A program made the position numbers and the translations under genes. Shown piece after piece: positions 36,541-49,080 of a stretch of DNA of 64,000 bases. The DNA is taken from assembly GCA_024362935.1 (NCBI GenBank), contig JANCRA010000003.1:42221291-42285290 (forward strand), read 5' to 3'. Positions within the stretch are counted from its first letter, which is position 1. Each line of letters starts with the position of its first letter. The notes below the pieces were generated by a model. That model did not search any database. It was not told where the DNA came from and saw only the letters and a program-made list of their open reading frames with translations. Source of the DNA: Setophaga petechia (Eukaryota > Chordata > Aves > Passeriformes > Parulidae).

Positions 36541-39500
36541 TAAGTCAAGCATTGCTGGGTACCTAAAGACAATAAACAAGCCAGTATCTAGAATTGCAGA
36601 CTGTAATTTAGAGTGCTTTTAAAAATCTCAGCAGATGCTTATGTGCCTCATGGACCTGAATCATCTACAAAGCCCAGCCCTCACTCAGTATTGCTAATAC
36701 ATTCTTGGCCAATATAACATGTCTGAAGAAACACTTTAATGCATGTTACATTCAGTAAAAGGTTACAGCATCAGTATAGCTCCTTTGAAGAGATCATTTA
36801 AGGACACAGGTAGCAAGGGAAGCAGAAAACATATCTGCTATTGCAGGAAAGGTTATTGCAGAAGAAAAAAAAATACAGATTATTGTAACCAGTCCTCTCC
36901 TGTGACAATGAACTGCAGCTGACAGTGAAAAATTTCTCTTTTCCTGGGTCATATTTGGCAAGTTCTCAAATCAGAGAAGTTAAACCATAGCCCATGGTGA
37001 GCTTCCTCCTGTTTCCTTGATTTGCTTCACTCACATGACCTTTCATAATCAAAACTTCAGCTTCTGCTCAGCAATACTCCAAAGAGGTGGGCTGGGGAAG
37101 CTGCGTGCTCTGCTTTCAAGTGTTTCTTGTGACAAAGCTTTAACACTCTGGCAATGGGGTGAAAATTATGCTTATTCTGGTCTTGGTGTAATTTAAACTG
37201 AATAATAATTTCACAAAGCAGCTATTAGGATAAATTTGTAAATGCAGTGAACAGAGGTGTTTTGAATGAGTAGATTATGGTATGTGTGCTGTTGACAGGG
37301 TTTTCCTCTTCCATTTCCAAAGAAAGCTCTCAAAATAGGGAAAGGTCTCGGCATTTTGGTTTTCAGCCTTTGTCTCTACTTGTAGAGGCTGGCACCAGGT
37401 TTGCTCCAAGCCACATTTGTCAGCAAAGGACAATCACCTTTCCTGACAATTGGTAGGACCATGGTGGCTCAGCATCACTCGAGCAGGACAAGGCTGAAGG
37501 AAGGAAGACCGCTGGGATGGCAGGACAGTGTTTAGCCTTCCCACTGTGAATTGGAGTCCATTATATGGCTCAGGGGTGACAAGTGGCACATCCCTAAGGG
37601 ACAGCTTCCACTACCATGTGCCAACGTGGCAACCCATCCACAGGAGGAGATTCAGGGGAGCAGTGAGAGACATGGGCACACCAAAGGTCACATCCTCCTT
37701 GCCTGGGGCAGAGAGGATGAATGGTTGGGAGGATCGGTGGTCGGGAGGGCCAGTCAAATAGGCTGAAACCACACATGCTCTCCACAGTCTGACTCTTGTT
37801 TCCTGGAAGAAGTTTTATTGCCACTGAAATGCTTCATGCTCTGTGAAGCCCTTGCCAGCTGGAATAGTCTCTTTGCACCTGTCTTTTTGTTTACACAAAT
37901 CCCTTCTCTAATAGAGCTAATCACTCCGCTTTGATAAATCTGCCAGGCCCCCGATATGAGCTCCCCCCATGCTAAACAAACAGACCATTGTCTCAGCAGG
38001 GCCAGCCAGCCTGTTAATGGTTAAACTGGGAGAGGGCAGCATGGGGGGAAAGAGGCATTGGCCACGGGCAGCCTCTTTCTTTTTTCTCCCCCCAAACTTG
38101 CAGGTTTCCCCATCCGTTGTGGGGGCTTGAAACTCTGCCTGGGTCCCTGATGTCAGCTGGGGACACCAAGCATGGTCTGACTGCTTGGGGATGTGCAATT
38201 CACTGGGAAGCATCCAGGGCCAGGATCTAAGGTAGGATGGCCATTCCCAAAAGAGGAGTGATGGGGCAGAGAGAGGTTCTTTTAGGATGTACTCAGGAGG
38301 ACATCAGGCAGGACAGAAGAAAGCTAAGTCAGTCTGAAGCCTGACTGACTTAACAGTGAGGTTTAAGAGTATCACAAGTAAGAAATACTGACTATCAAGA
38401 GAAGACAGCTGGAGACAGAAAAATGAAAGCTTGGGCATCAAATAACAAAACCTAGGTAAAAGCAAGGAACAGGAGGTATTTGACTTCGCTGGTGCTTGCC
38501 TCCAGCAGATCTCCTCCAGCTTTGGCGATCTGGTCAATGCCAAAACCTTGGAGTAATGCAGCACCAACATAGTTCCCAGCGCTGTGCTGCAACCACATAA
38601 CCCCGAGTTAAAGTGGGTGATGCTGTGACAAACACAAGTTCTCTGCAGATTTCACTCCCCTGAGAAAGCACTACATGAACAGTTTCCCATCACAAAGCCT
38701 TGGCTGGTCATTTCCCATCTTGTGTCACCAAGCTGAAGAGTCACCTCTGGTGACACTTCCATCCAGACTCTTCTGCATGCATAAGGTGAGCAAATGCAGA
38801 AGTTTTGACATGCTGTTTCATGGTAATTGAGCAATGCCTGCAAAATTCAGTCGTGCCATCTAGCTCCAAGGCAGAGCAGCAAACAAACATTAGCCTCAGC
38901 CCTTGGCTGATATTAGCTGCATCTGTAGGAAGATCTTTGAATGCAACAGCCAGGAGAGCTCTTTAGCAAGTTGTAATCAGCCTTGTGGTGTTCGGATGAA
39001 ACCAGTATACCCTTTACACCACCTAACAAATCCATCAGCACCGTTGGATGATTTCTGGATTGCTTTGCTTGGGCCTGCTGTGTGCCTCAGGCAAGCATTA
39101 TTTGTTTAAGCAGGGAGACAGGAGATGCCCCCGAGGCAGCTCTGGCAGCCTCAGTTACACTCCAAGCACCAAACAAGGATCCAGCCTTGTGTCCCATCTG
39201 CGTTTGCAAGGTGTCCAGCCCACCCACATCCCCATCACCACAGAATAACCCTGTGTGCCTCGATGTCCTTCATGGCTCCAAGGGAAGAAGCAGCCCCCAG
39301 GTTATTGTTGTTTGGAGATGCTGTGCATAATGGGTACCTGTAGGATCTCAGCCTAAAATGTGTGCACTTGTGTGTCCATGCTTTAGGTCCTGGGAGCTGT
39401 GCTCATGAGAGTTCTTTAGCCGAGGCTGGCACAGGTTGCAGGCTGGAAAGGGGTAGAGAGAAATGGCACCAGAGCTGCCACAGCACCATCCTCCCCTGAG

Positions 39501-39900
39501 CCCCTGCAAACACTGGCGCTGCTTTGCAGGGAGCTGCCACACGCTTGAGACCGGAGATTAGCTCCCTGCTGGGAGGGGTGAGGTGGCTTACCGTGAGATT
39601 GCCAAACTGTACGATTAGGGACTTGTTCGTGCACGGTCTAATCCTTCTCCACTGCCTGTGTGGGTGCAGGAGCCTTCCAGCTCCTCTATACCCACCCCCA
39701 GAACAGGACAAAACTTGTGCCTGAGGAACTCGGCGATGCAGGGGAGCTGCGAGGTCAGGAGCCTGGCAGCGCCCGGCAGGGGATTACACACGGTACAGGG
39801 AGAGAAAACAATCGCAGGAACCAAGGCTGATATAAGACACTAAGAGGTTTAAACCACCAATACCTTTAGCAAGCACTCGGATCCTCAGGCATCACTCGGG
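36541..39900. other. Intergenic DNA; no gene recognised
   Basis: No coding gene is seen. The stretch from about 37830 to 38060 carries a CTTTGAT TCF/LEF-type core (37929-37935) and a TAAACAAAC forkhead-type site (37973-37981), with little repeat content, and is a possible regulatory element. Confidence 0.5.
37829..38060. promoter_or_regulatory. Putative enhancer with TCF/LEF and forkhead motifs
   Basis: CTTTGAT at 37929-37935 and TAAACAAAC at 37973-37981 lie 37 bp apart, in sequence rich in TTAATGG and TAATAG cores. ASCL2 is a known Wnt target in the mammalian intestine, so TCF sites in this interval are of interest. The motif evidence is weak and no alignment was done. Confidence 0.25.
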
Positions 39901-39929
39901 AATGAAGCGGTAGAGGCAGGCAGAGGGGG

Positions 39930-40470
39930 TTTGGGTGCAAGAGCTAGGGGGAGTTTGGGTGCCTTTACTGCAGCACCCACCGCCGGGCAGCCCCCAGAGC
40001 CTCCCCAGCCACCCGGGCACGGGCACACAGCGAGCACCGCGCGGCGAGAGGAGGGGGTTCTTCCCTTCTTCCCCGAACAATTAATGTCAATGCGGAGAGG
40101 CAGGTGCTCCTGGCGCCCTGCCCTCCGTTCTGTTTACAGAACACTCCTTGAAGATTATTTGTGTTGAAATCTTTCAGCTTTTCTCTCTCTCCGTCCTTTC
40201 CCCCCTCCCCCCAGCTTGTTAGCATTCTTCCAGCCGGTTTTCGTGCCCCTGGGCGAGCAGCCCGAGCGGCGGCGGGAGCTGCGGCCGGGCCGCCCTCGCC
40301 TTGCCCGGGCCGGGGGCAGCGGAGCGGGGCTCCCCGGCAGCGACCCCCGCTCCTTTGTGCCCGCGGGGAGCGGAGCGAACGGGGCCATTGTCCAAGGGCG
40401 GCTGCTGACCCTCCATTTCCATCTGAAAAGCCGCTTTCAAGGGAAAGGGGCAGCTCCCGTCCCCTCGCCT
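39930..40470. promoter_or_regulatory. Orphan CpG island in the TH-ASCL2 interval
   Basis: The core, 40240-40400, contains roughly one CpG every 7-8 bases (cccgagcggcggcgggagct, gcggccgggccgccctcgcc). This is as dense as the ASCL2 island and far above the surrounding DNA. A shoulder of moderate density extends left to about 39930. To the right, 40440-40640 is a long pyrimidine-rich tract with two acceptor-like ends, ccccccag near 40213 and cttcttcag near 40635. A 230-codon plus-strand frame (40216-40908) and a 281-codon minus-strand frame (39965-40810) cover it, but both are Pro/Arg/Gly-rich, as expected of GC-rich DNA, and have no recognised domain. This is most likely a promoter or enhancer island for a non-coding or unannotated transcript. 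Confidence 0.6.
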
Positions 40471-43400
40471 CGCCGCGAACCCCCTCCTTGCACCCCCTCC
40501 TTCCACCTTCCTCCTCTCCCTGGCGGTGGCTCAGGCTGCCTGTCCCTGCTCGCCCCTCCGCTCCTTCCTCCTCTCCTCTTCCTCCTGTTCCCCCTCGCTC
40601 TGTTCCCAGCATCCTCATTGTTTTCCCCTTCTTCAGCTCGGGGAGCACCCGTGCAGGATGTCCCGGATGAAAGAGAGCGGAGAGAGGTGGGAACAACTGC
40701 GGCAGCTCCAGCCAAAATCCTCGGCGGGATGCAAGATGCTCGTCTCTCCTTGGAGCATGAAAAATCCCAGCTGTGGCTCTGCAGAGCCTTTTGTTACCCA
40801 TCTCAGCCACAGAAATCCTTCAGCCATGTTTATAAAGAGATAGCACGGGGTCAATGGAATAAGCACGGCCTCTTTTCTTCCAGCCCTCTTGAAAGCATGT
40901 CCTTTTAATGGCAAAATGCATGAAAAATTAGATAGCTTGCTGTATCACCTTCCTGAGCGATAGGTACAGCAAACCCAGGGATTTACAAAGAATTACACAA
41001 GTTCCTGCATAAAACATCTTTATTACCTTTCAAATCCACTCACTTGGCTGCACATTTGTACTCATCAGCCCCACAAGGCTCCAGGCACATGGAGGTGAGG
41101 CTGCAGGGGTACCCCACACTTCTATCCACCCCTGGCTGGTCCTCACTCTAAATCCCACTAAATCCCACTCACGGACCCAGTCAAGGAGCACAGAGCCACC
41201 ATCATGGACCTGTGGCATTTTGGAATGAGTCACCCCAGTGAGACAGACAGACTGTAGGGAGCTTTGCTGTCATCTTCTCACCATTTCAAAACAAAAAGTG
41301 GCTGGAACAGGTTTGAGGCAGCATTTGAAGGTTGCAGAAGACTGAGACAAAAGACAACAGTGCACTCATTTTTAATTTTTTTTTTTTTAATGAAAACTGA
41401 CCCTGAAGTCTGTCATAAAAATTCCCATTGATTTAATCTCCACCAAAATTTTGCTCCACGTGCTGGGGATGGCTCTGCTCAGCAGCAGCCTGTGATCCTC
41501 CCTGCAGGGCTGAGGAGGGCTTCCAGTAGCTCCCCACCCGAAGGAGTCCATCACTAAATGCTGAGTGAGCATCCCCAACTTTCACTCAGAGGAAAGTGGT
41601 GACCTTGAATGGCATCTGCATCCACTCAGCACCTCCTCTGGGCTCCCCGGCAGCAGTGGTCAGGCTGAACTCTTGTTCTACCCAGTCACTGAGTTTTGGT
41701 AAACAATGATGAATGCTCTGGTTAAACTGTTGCTGCAGAATAGCTCAGCCAAATATTTCTCTGCCTGTAAAATTAGCAAACAACCAACCGTTTAAGTTGA
41801 TTGGTAACAGGAAAAAAATGGCATATTGCAGAATAAACTCCCGAGGCATTAAGAAACCACGTGGAGAAACTATCCAGCACAAAATGAGACATGCAAGTTT
41901 TGTGCCTTGCAGTGTACAGCCAACATGTGAGTGGGACAGCTGAGTGTAGTGGCAGCAGAGAAGAGATTTAACACAGACTGGTGTAATATTTCCAGCTGGT
42001 TCTTTAGCAAGAGAGGTGTTTAAATCTTCATCTTGAAATGACAGGGCAAATGACTTTATGTCACTTTGTTATCATCATGTTGTTTTCTCTGCTGCTGTTG
42101 CTGGTCCTCACACAGCAGTCAGCATTTCTGCTGACAAAAGTAAGTCTGACTGTGTCGTTTTTGATAGTTCGTTGTCCCATTCATCCTACTGAGCTGGGAT
42201 CAACATCTCTGGCAGATTTGTCATGGCAGAGATATCCAAACAGCCAGGCAGTGAGGGCAAATGCCCCACGGGCCCCTGGGCAGGTGCCCAGCAACCAATG
42301 CAGCCAGTAAAGAGCTGCCCAGGAAACTGCAAAGGGCTCCTCTGCTTGGCTGAGGCTCTCAGCTGGGCTTGCAGGCACTGAGGGAGCTCCAAAGCCACCA
42401 CCAGTTTCCTGGAGCTGCAGTTCTTCCCTGCCAACACCGACAGCACCTGAATGCGCAATTTCACAGATCAGATTATTTTCTTTATTTTTAGCTTTAAGTT
42501 TTGTTTCCTACCCACCCTGGAGCACAGCAGGCTGTGTCTTTGTGGGGGATTGCTGCACAGCTCAGATGCTCCAAGTCACCCCCTCTGGAGAGCCCGGTGT
42601 CCCCGAAGGTCCCCGAGCCAGGGCCAAGTCCCCAGCAGCAGCGTGCTGCTTGTCAGGTCGCGTTGCTCACATAGAGCACACAGAGCTTGTCCCCACTGCC
42701 ACCACATTTCCCCTGGCAGGAAGAGCATCTCTCCAACACACTGTGCACAGGCACAGCATCCATCCCTGTGCCAGAGCCAGTGCTGTCCTCACACACACAC
42801 ACACAGAGGGAAACGAGACCTGGCCTCCTCCATACCCTATGTGATACTGCAGCAGCAGCAGGGACCCTGCCCACAACATGGATCTGCCATCCTGCAGCTT
42901 CTTCAGCATCCCCATGCCAGTGTCAGGCTGGGGCAAGAGAGGTGCCCATTACAATGCCCTCCATGACGAGGCAAGCAGCTGAGGTGTTCCAAAAGCGGCT
43001 TCCTTTTGAAACCAGAATAAAAGCCAGCGAGCAGCTCCAGCTAATCCTTTCCTCATTGTGTGTGCTGCTTGTGTACACGCCTGGTTGGTTCTCCTCCACA
43101 TGTGCACAGGGCAATGTTAAACCCAAGGGAAAAAAGAAGAAAGCAGCTCAGAAAACCAATCCCCCAAGGAGCACTGGGAATCAGTGAATGGGGTTTAGCT
43201 GTGCATTTTGTTACCCAAGAAAGGCAGCTTTGCAAAAGGACTTTCTAACTCATCGTCTGGGCCCAAGACTTCCTTGTAAAAGGCTCTTGGGCTTGTTGCA
43301 ACATATTCCAGGTGTGTAAGCGATGCCCTGCCTTGTACCTTTCACAGTGCAGAGCCTGGGGCCTTGAAGTGAGCAGGGAGGAGAAGGGAGGGAGAGGTGT

Positions 43401-46400
43401 GTGTGTTCAAATTAAATGAAGCAGAAAGAGAAAGCTGGAACCCACAGTGCCTGGGGCACCACTAATTGAACAGGTTGAACCTGATAGAAGTGCAAAGGAG
43501 GCAGCAGGAGGGATCCTCAAGCTCCTGGCTGGTGATATAGAGCCAGAGCCAGCCATGGTTCATGAAGCCATGCTCAGGTGGCTCAGGTGGTGGGAGTGGG
43601 GGGACAAAGTGATGAGCAGCTTATTTGGGGCTGGAAAAGGGAGACTTCAAAAGAAAAATCTAATTCTTCATAAGCATGACAAAGGGAGGCAAATGAAAGC
43701 AAGGACAGGCATACTCCTACTCTTACTCTGCTCGTTCCTGGGGTCCCAACTGCAGATCTCAGTGGGCACCCCTCTCTGGGATCAGCTCTGTCTCACACAT
43801 GGAGATGCAGAGATGTGCAGTGAATGAGCACAGAGCTGCTCACAGCCCTGTGCCCAGGGAACCTGGGGGCTCCTGCCTGGCCTCCTCCTCCAGAGATCCC
43901 AGATAACATTACATGCAGTGTCCATCCCATCCTCAGCAGTGCCCCAGTTGCAGGGATGTTGTCCAAAAGCCAGGGCACAGGCACAGCTGTATTCTCCTTC
44001 CTCATCTCAGAAAAAACAAAAAGCATCTTCCTCTGCAAGGGAGCCGCACCACCACTTTCTGGCCTGCAAGGTTCTCCTTGGTGCTCTGTCCTCTGTGGGA
44101 GCCAGTGGTGATGGGGCACTGAGAGGACCATGCTCACCCTGCTGGGATGCCCTCACACCCATTCTCACTTTCTGCTCCTGTCTTGGCCCTGTTTGGAAAG
44201 AGAAAAGAATCCCTTGGCTCCCAGACTATGCAGTGATTTCAGGAGCTAGAAGATCATGCCACTTTGATTCTTTTTCTTTTTCTTTCTTTGTTCCTTTCTT
44301 TTTTTACCTTTCTCTTCCTGTCTGTGGCCCCTGCATCACAGAACAATGAAAAACAGCCTGAAGGGAGAAAACATTGCACTGTGAAGACCTTTGTTACTGA
44401 CTGCAACAAGAACAGGTAATGTGGCAGCCCAGTGTCCCTTCTGGACCTGGTTCCCAGCCACTCTGTGAGCTCTGCAGGTCACCCCCCACCCTGAGTCCCC
44501 AGGGGTGGCCTTATGGCAGAAGTGATCCAGCGTGGTCCTCAGGACACCCCTCTGATCCCTGCTGCTTAAAACAGCACAGTTCAGCTGCAACTCAAGGTAA
44601 GCTTTCAGGATCTGGCTCTGCCCACCTGGATGCTTGCTCTCTGGACAGTAGTGACTCCAGGCTGCTAATTCAGACCTGGAGGCATTACTGCAATATAAAC
44701 TGCAAATAGCCATAATAATAATTAATAAGCATGCTGAAACAAAAACATTCTCTGTTTAATTAACATCAGTCTTCAGCAGCTTTATCTTGAGGTGAGTGGC
44801 TACTTTGTTGGCACTCTGCCTTCACACTGTGCCTTTCCCTCTGTGGCTGGGGCAGGCAAGTCTTCACTGTGGAAATGGGAAAGTTTCTTTTCTGCTCAAG
44901 CTCCTACCAAATGGCTCTGAACCAGCATCTTGCAGACTGCCTGTGACCTGAAAGTAAGGCTACAGCCAAAGAAATGGCAGCTAGAGAAGCCCAGTAGCTA
45001 TTTTTACCTTCCTATGGATAGTCTTAGTACATCCAGGGACAAACATTACAGCCAAAGGAAAACAAGAAGTGGAAAGGTTTTGAGTGATCAGGCTCAGAAA
45101 ATAATTCATGGCTTGAAGTGAGGAGCTGGTAGCACCCTGGGACAAGGGACACTGTGACATGAAGGAGCACAGCACTATAGCTTCAGGAGCAGGGGGTTAC
45201 CTGCAGGCTGCAGAGCCTCCTCAACATAAACCAGGCACTACCTGCCAACATCCAACAACCCTCAGGTACAGCTGGGGAGCCCAGCAATAGGTGCTGAGTG
45301 CCCAGCTGTGTCCCCTGGGTGACAGCCCGGTTCCAGATGGGTGCTGAGCAGGGCATGGGTAAAGTCTCAGGAGCAGGAGCTCTGTGACTCAGCCACCTCA
45401 TGCACGTGTATCCCCAGCCAGGGACATGGCACTGGCCACACCAAAAGCCAAGCAGAGGCAGCTGGAAGCCGGCAGTGAGCTCCAGCCTTGCTCGTGGCTC
45501 CCTCCTACCCTCCTTATCATGGGGGCTGAAGGCTCAGCCCTTGACCTCTCCCAGGCAGATGGGGAGGAAAGGCATCCCCACGGGCTCCCATGGCCCTGGT
45601 GGGAGCAGGGTGGGTGTTTGCCTGTCCCATGCTCCATTCTCTGTTGCTTTGAAGAAGTGCATCTGTAATCTTTATGAGGCCTTGGAGATAGGAGCATTCC
45701 ATGTACATGTTAAACCATACTGCCCATCTGCTGCCCTCCCTCTCTGCTTCACCCCAAAGGATTTTGGGACAGGAGAGGCCATCAGAGCTGGTGCCAGGAT
45801 CCAGGTGAGTGTGTGACTTCAGGCTCCTGTTGCTGTTGGTTCTGAAATGGATGTTAAACACGCAGTGCAGACCTCATGGAGGGCAAAACAGGGAGTAAAA
45901 CGGAAAACTGAGGGTTCTTGACATCTGAGCTGCCTGGCTTAACTGGGCTCTTGGTGCAAGCTGGACACTGGTGGCTGCAGAGTCATGTTCCAGCAGAACT
46001 CAACCTGGGCATCACAGTTTGGGCTTGCCAAAACGGGGCCAGGAGAGGGGTGCTCTGGCAGCCTGGTGTGGGCAGGCTCCACTGTGGGCCAGCCATGCCC
46101 TCTCCCTCTGTTGAGATGCAGGAGATAGGGCTGCTGCTGCCTATGTACACCAGGGATGAGGAGCTACATGCAGGCTCTTGCAGGATCAGGCTTCCTGATG
46201 GGGATCTGCTGTCCTCCTGGCTTGTTAATGAGCACTCCTTGTAATCAGCCCTGTAAAACTCAGGGTGGGGAGCTGTTACTGATTAACGTCTGTGGTCTCC
46301 AGGGAAAGAGGAGCAGGGGATCTGCTGGCAAAATCAGTGTCAGAGGAGCTGCAGCACAGCATAGCATGTACACAGCCCTGCACGTTTGTGCACCCACACA

Positions 46401-47149
46401 CGTCCTCTGGCTGACTGGTGTCATCACCAACCCACCCCTGCCACCATGTCCTTTGGTCTCTGTGGGTTCTCAAAGTTCTTTGCAAAGCAAGGATGATAGC
46501 AGAGGTGCAAAAGTCCTTTCTGGTGATTAATACATCATGTGTACAAAGAAGGTCTGTGGTAAACGGAGGCTGGAGCCGGGATTAATTGCATACCTTGAAG
46601 TGGAGAGATTTATGTAAGGAAACAGACTTGGCAGGCTGCCCTGCTCTGGGCTGGGTTTACCTGCCTGTGCCTCCCCACACCTGTTGTGCTGCAGCAGCAA
46701 AACATTAATAACATTTGAAGGGAGATCTTAGTAGTCATGTGCCCTCCCTACCTTGCCTCTCCTCCCTGAGAGCTGTGGCCAAGCTGGGCCTTGCTTTGTC
46801 AGGCCACTGGGCAGCCAGTCTGTCCACTCCCCACCAGAGCTCTCCGGCAAGGGGCATCCCCGTGGCACCCATCAAGCACCCACAATCTGGGATGAGGACA
46901 GATGGGATGGCTGCAGAAGAAGATGAAACAGGCTAATGCTGGAGGCCAGCCCCTGAACTGATGGCAACCCGAGTAGCTCCCTGCCAAACCCATGAGCAAA
47001 GCAAGGTTTCTTCCTCCTGAGCTTGAAAACACTGGCTGGGCACACAAACATTTGCATGCATGCAGGACTGCATGTATATGTGTGGGTATATAAATGTATG
47101 AACAACAGAGTTCAAAATGTTCATAATGACCATTCAAACGAGAGACAAA

Positions 47150-47360
47150 TAATGGGTAAAACGCTGTTCAGAAATGCTTGAGTATGAAGCTGTTTCTTTA
47201 AAGGGATTTGGCTATTAATTGAAGTTCGTTTGGTAATTTGCATCCTTATCTGCAAAGGAACAAGACTAAAAAGGGCCCCATGGGCCTCTAAATGGGAGCA
47301 TATGAAGCTTTATTTCTTACCAACAAAGCCTCTTGGTGATTATAAGCAAATGAGGGAGCA
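47150..47360. promoter_or_regulatory. Candidate conserved non-coding element
   Basis: This is an AT-rich block without simple repeats. It contains an ATTTGCAT octamer (47236-47243), TATTAATTGA, aacaaag and ctgcaaagg SOX/TCF-like words, and GATTATAAG. The density of developmental-factor words resembles vertebrate enhancers. Conservation itself was not measured. Confidence 0.3.
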
Positions 47361-48889
47361 CTAAGGACTCCTGGAGGAGCGAAAGCAGAAAGGTATCCCA
47401 CCCGCTGGAGAATGACCTCACCCACCAGAGCTTTCCTCCTGGAATTACATGCCCTAAATTGATCTCTAGTTGTCCCTACTCAAGGTGCTGGTTGTTTCAC
47501 CTCCTCCCCTGCTGTCACAACAGGTGTGTGACCCATGTGGTGATCACACCAAGCTGATAGCATTGCCTGCCTGAGAAATGCCAACCCCAGCAATGAGCCA
47601 CCACCATGAGCAAACCCTCTCACCCAGAGGCCTAAACTTTGCCCTTGAACACCTCCAAATCAAAACCACCCAGCATCAACTCACACCATGGCACTGTGTT
47701 AAGTGCAGGTGCAGTTCAAATGGTGTCATTGGCTTTCCTCCTCAGCCTGCTGCAATGTGCCAAACCACAGCACAAGGTGCACCCTGCTGCTCTGGGGAGA
47801 GCCACACTGCTGTTTGCAAGGATGCCAGTCTGCTCCAGCCAAGCCATCCCAGATACAAGCATTTGGCACAAGCAGAAATGGGAACACCTTCCCTTTCCAC
47901 TCTCCTCCAGCGGCAGGGATGAATAACCCGAATCCCAGTCGAAGACATGAAGAGGCATTATAAAAAACTAAGAAATCATTGCCATCACTTTTTGAAAGCA
48001 AGGACTCTATTCCATCCTGTGTCAGTACAGCCCCAGCAAAGTCAGGGTCTGCTACACAGCCAGGAGAGAAAACAGAGGGAGGTCAAGTGAAACCCTGTCC
48101 CCTGTCAGCAACTACCCCATCGTTTTACACTTTCTGTTCTCCCACAAGGCAGGTGAAACAACTCTTTTGGCATCACTGTTGTCACTAACCCTGACTGTCC
48201 CAGTCCTGATTCCGTCTGCATTATTGAAGGAAAACACTGGGGTTTGGGTTTCTTTTTACCGCTGCGAGCAAAGTTCAAAGGAGCGATTGAGAACTCTCCA
48301 TTTCAATATGAAAAGAGCAGGGGACCTGTTTTCCAGGGCCCGCTCCCCCCGGTACGAACTCATCCCGCCTCATTTCACCCGATAATCTCAGTGGGGGGCT
48401 CTGGAGGGGGATGGCCGGGGACAGGGGGACGAGGTTCTCCAAGGTTAATCGCAAACTGCTGCCGCATTCATCGCAGCCGTGCCTGATTGATGGGCACCAT
48501 TAATCACTGCCCAGAGAGGCTGGAGGTGAGGCAGGAGCGGGGGGAGAAGGGAGGGGGGTGGCCGAGCTCTGGGGACAGGGAAACGATGCCAGGACAGGAG
48601 CAGTGACACCAGATCAGCACGGGCTGGGAGACAGAATGGCCACATCTGTTCACCTACAGAAAATACACATGGTGGGGCTTCTTCCAAGGAGCAGGAGTGT
48701 ACCTGCCCCCTCTCTTGCCGTGCCATAGATACACGTCCTCCTGCAAAGCAAAGGGCAGGAGTGGTGGCAGAGAGGAGAAGATCTCTCCAGCCTTTTAAAA
48801 GTGCCCCCGGCTTTCAGTGGGCAATAGGGATTGGGGATTCTGGCAAGGAGGAGGGCTCAGGGCAAGGCAGGGGTGGGCTTATCTTGCAG

Positions 48890-49080
48890 CCATAAGGCAA
48901 TTAATAGATTTTCCGTCTTCTTTATGGACTGAAATGTCTCTGAGGTTTTTACAGAAACAATGAAGGCAGTAAAAGCCACCCAAGTGAGGTCAGATGAGGA
49001 GCTTGTGCGGGCGAGTGACTCCATTTAGAGACAAGATACTGGCATATGCATTTTCTGTCATTCCTGACAATTTAATATAC
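48890..49080. promoter_or_regulatory. Candidate conserved non-coding element
   Basis: Unique sequence including cataaggcaattaatagatt, gtgactccatttagagacaa and ggcatatgcattttctgtca. Its texture, with palindromic TATGCAT-like and TAAT words and no repeats, is typical of constrained non-coding DNA. This is an impression only. Confidence 0.25.

Noticed and set aside
37461..37500. REST/RE1-like half sites (tcagcatca, ggacaagg)
   Set aside because: The halves deviate from consensus and the spacing is non-canonical.
42451..42966. 171-codon plus-strand frame
   Set aside because: It has no recognised similarity, a composition like neighbouring intergenic DNA, and includes a CA run.
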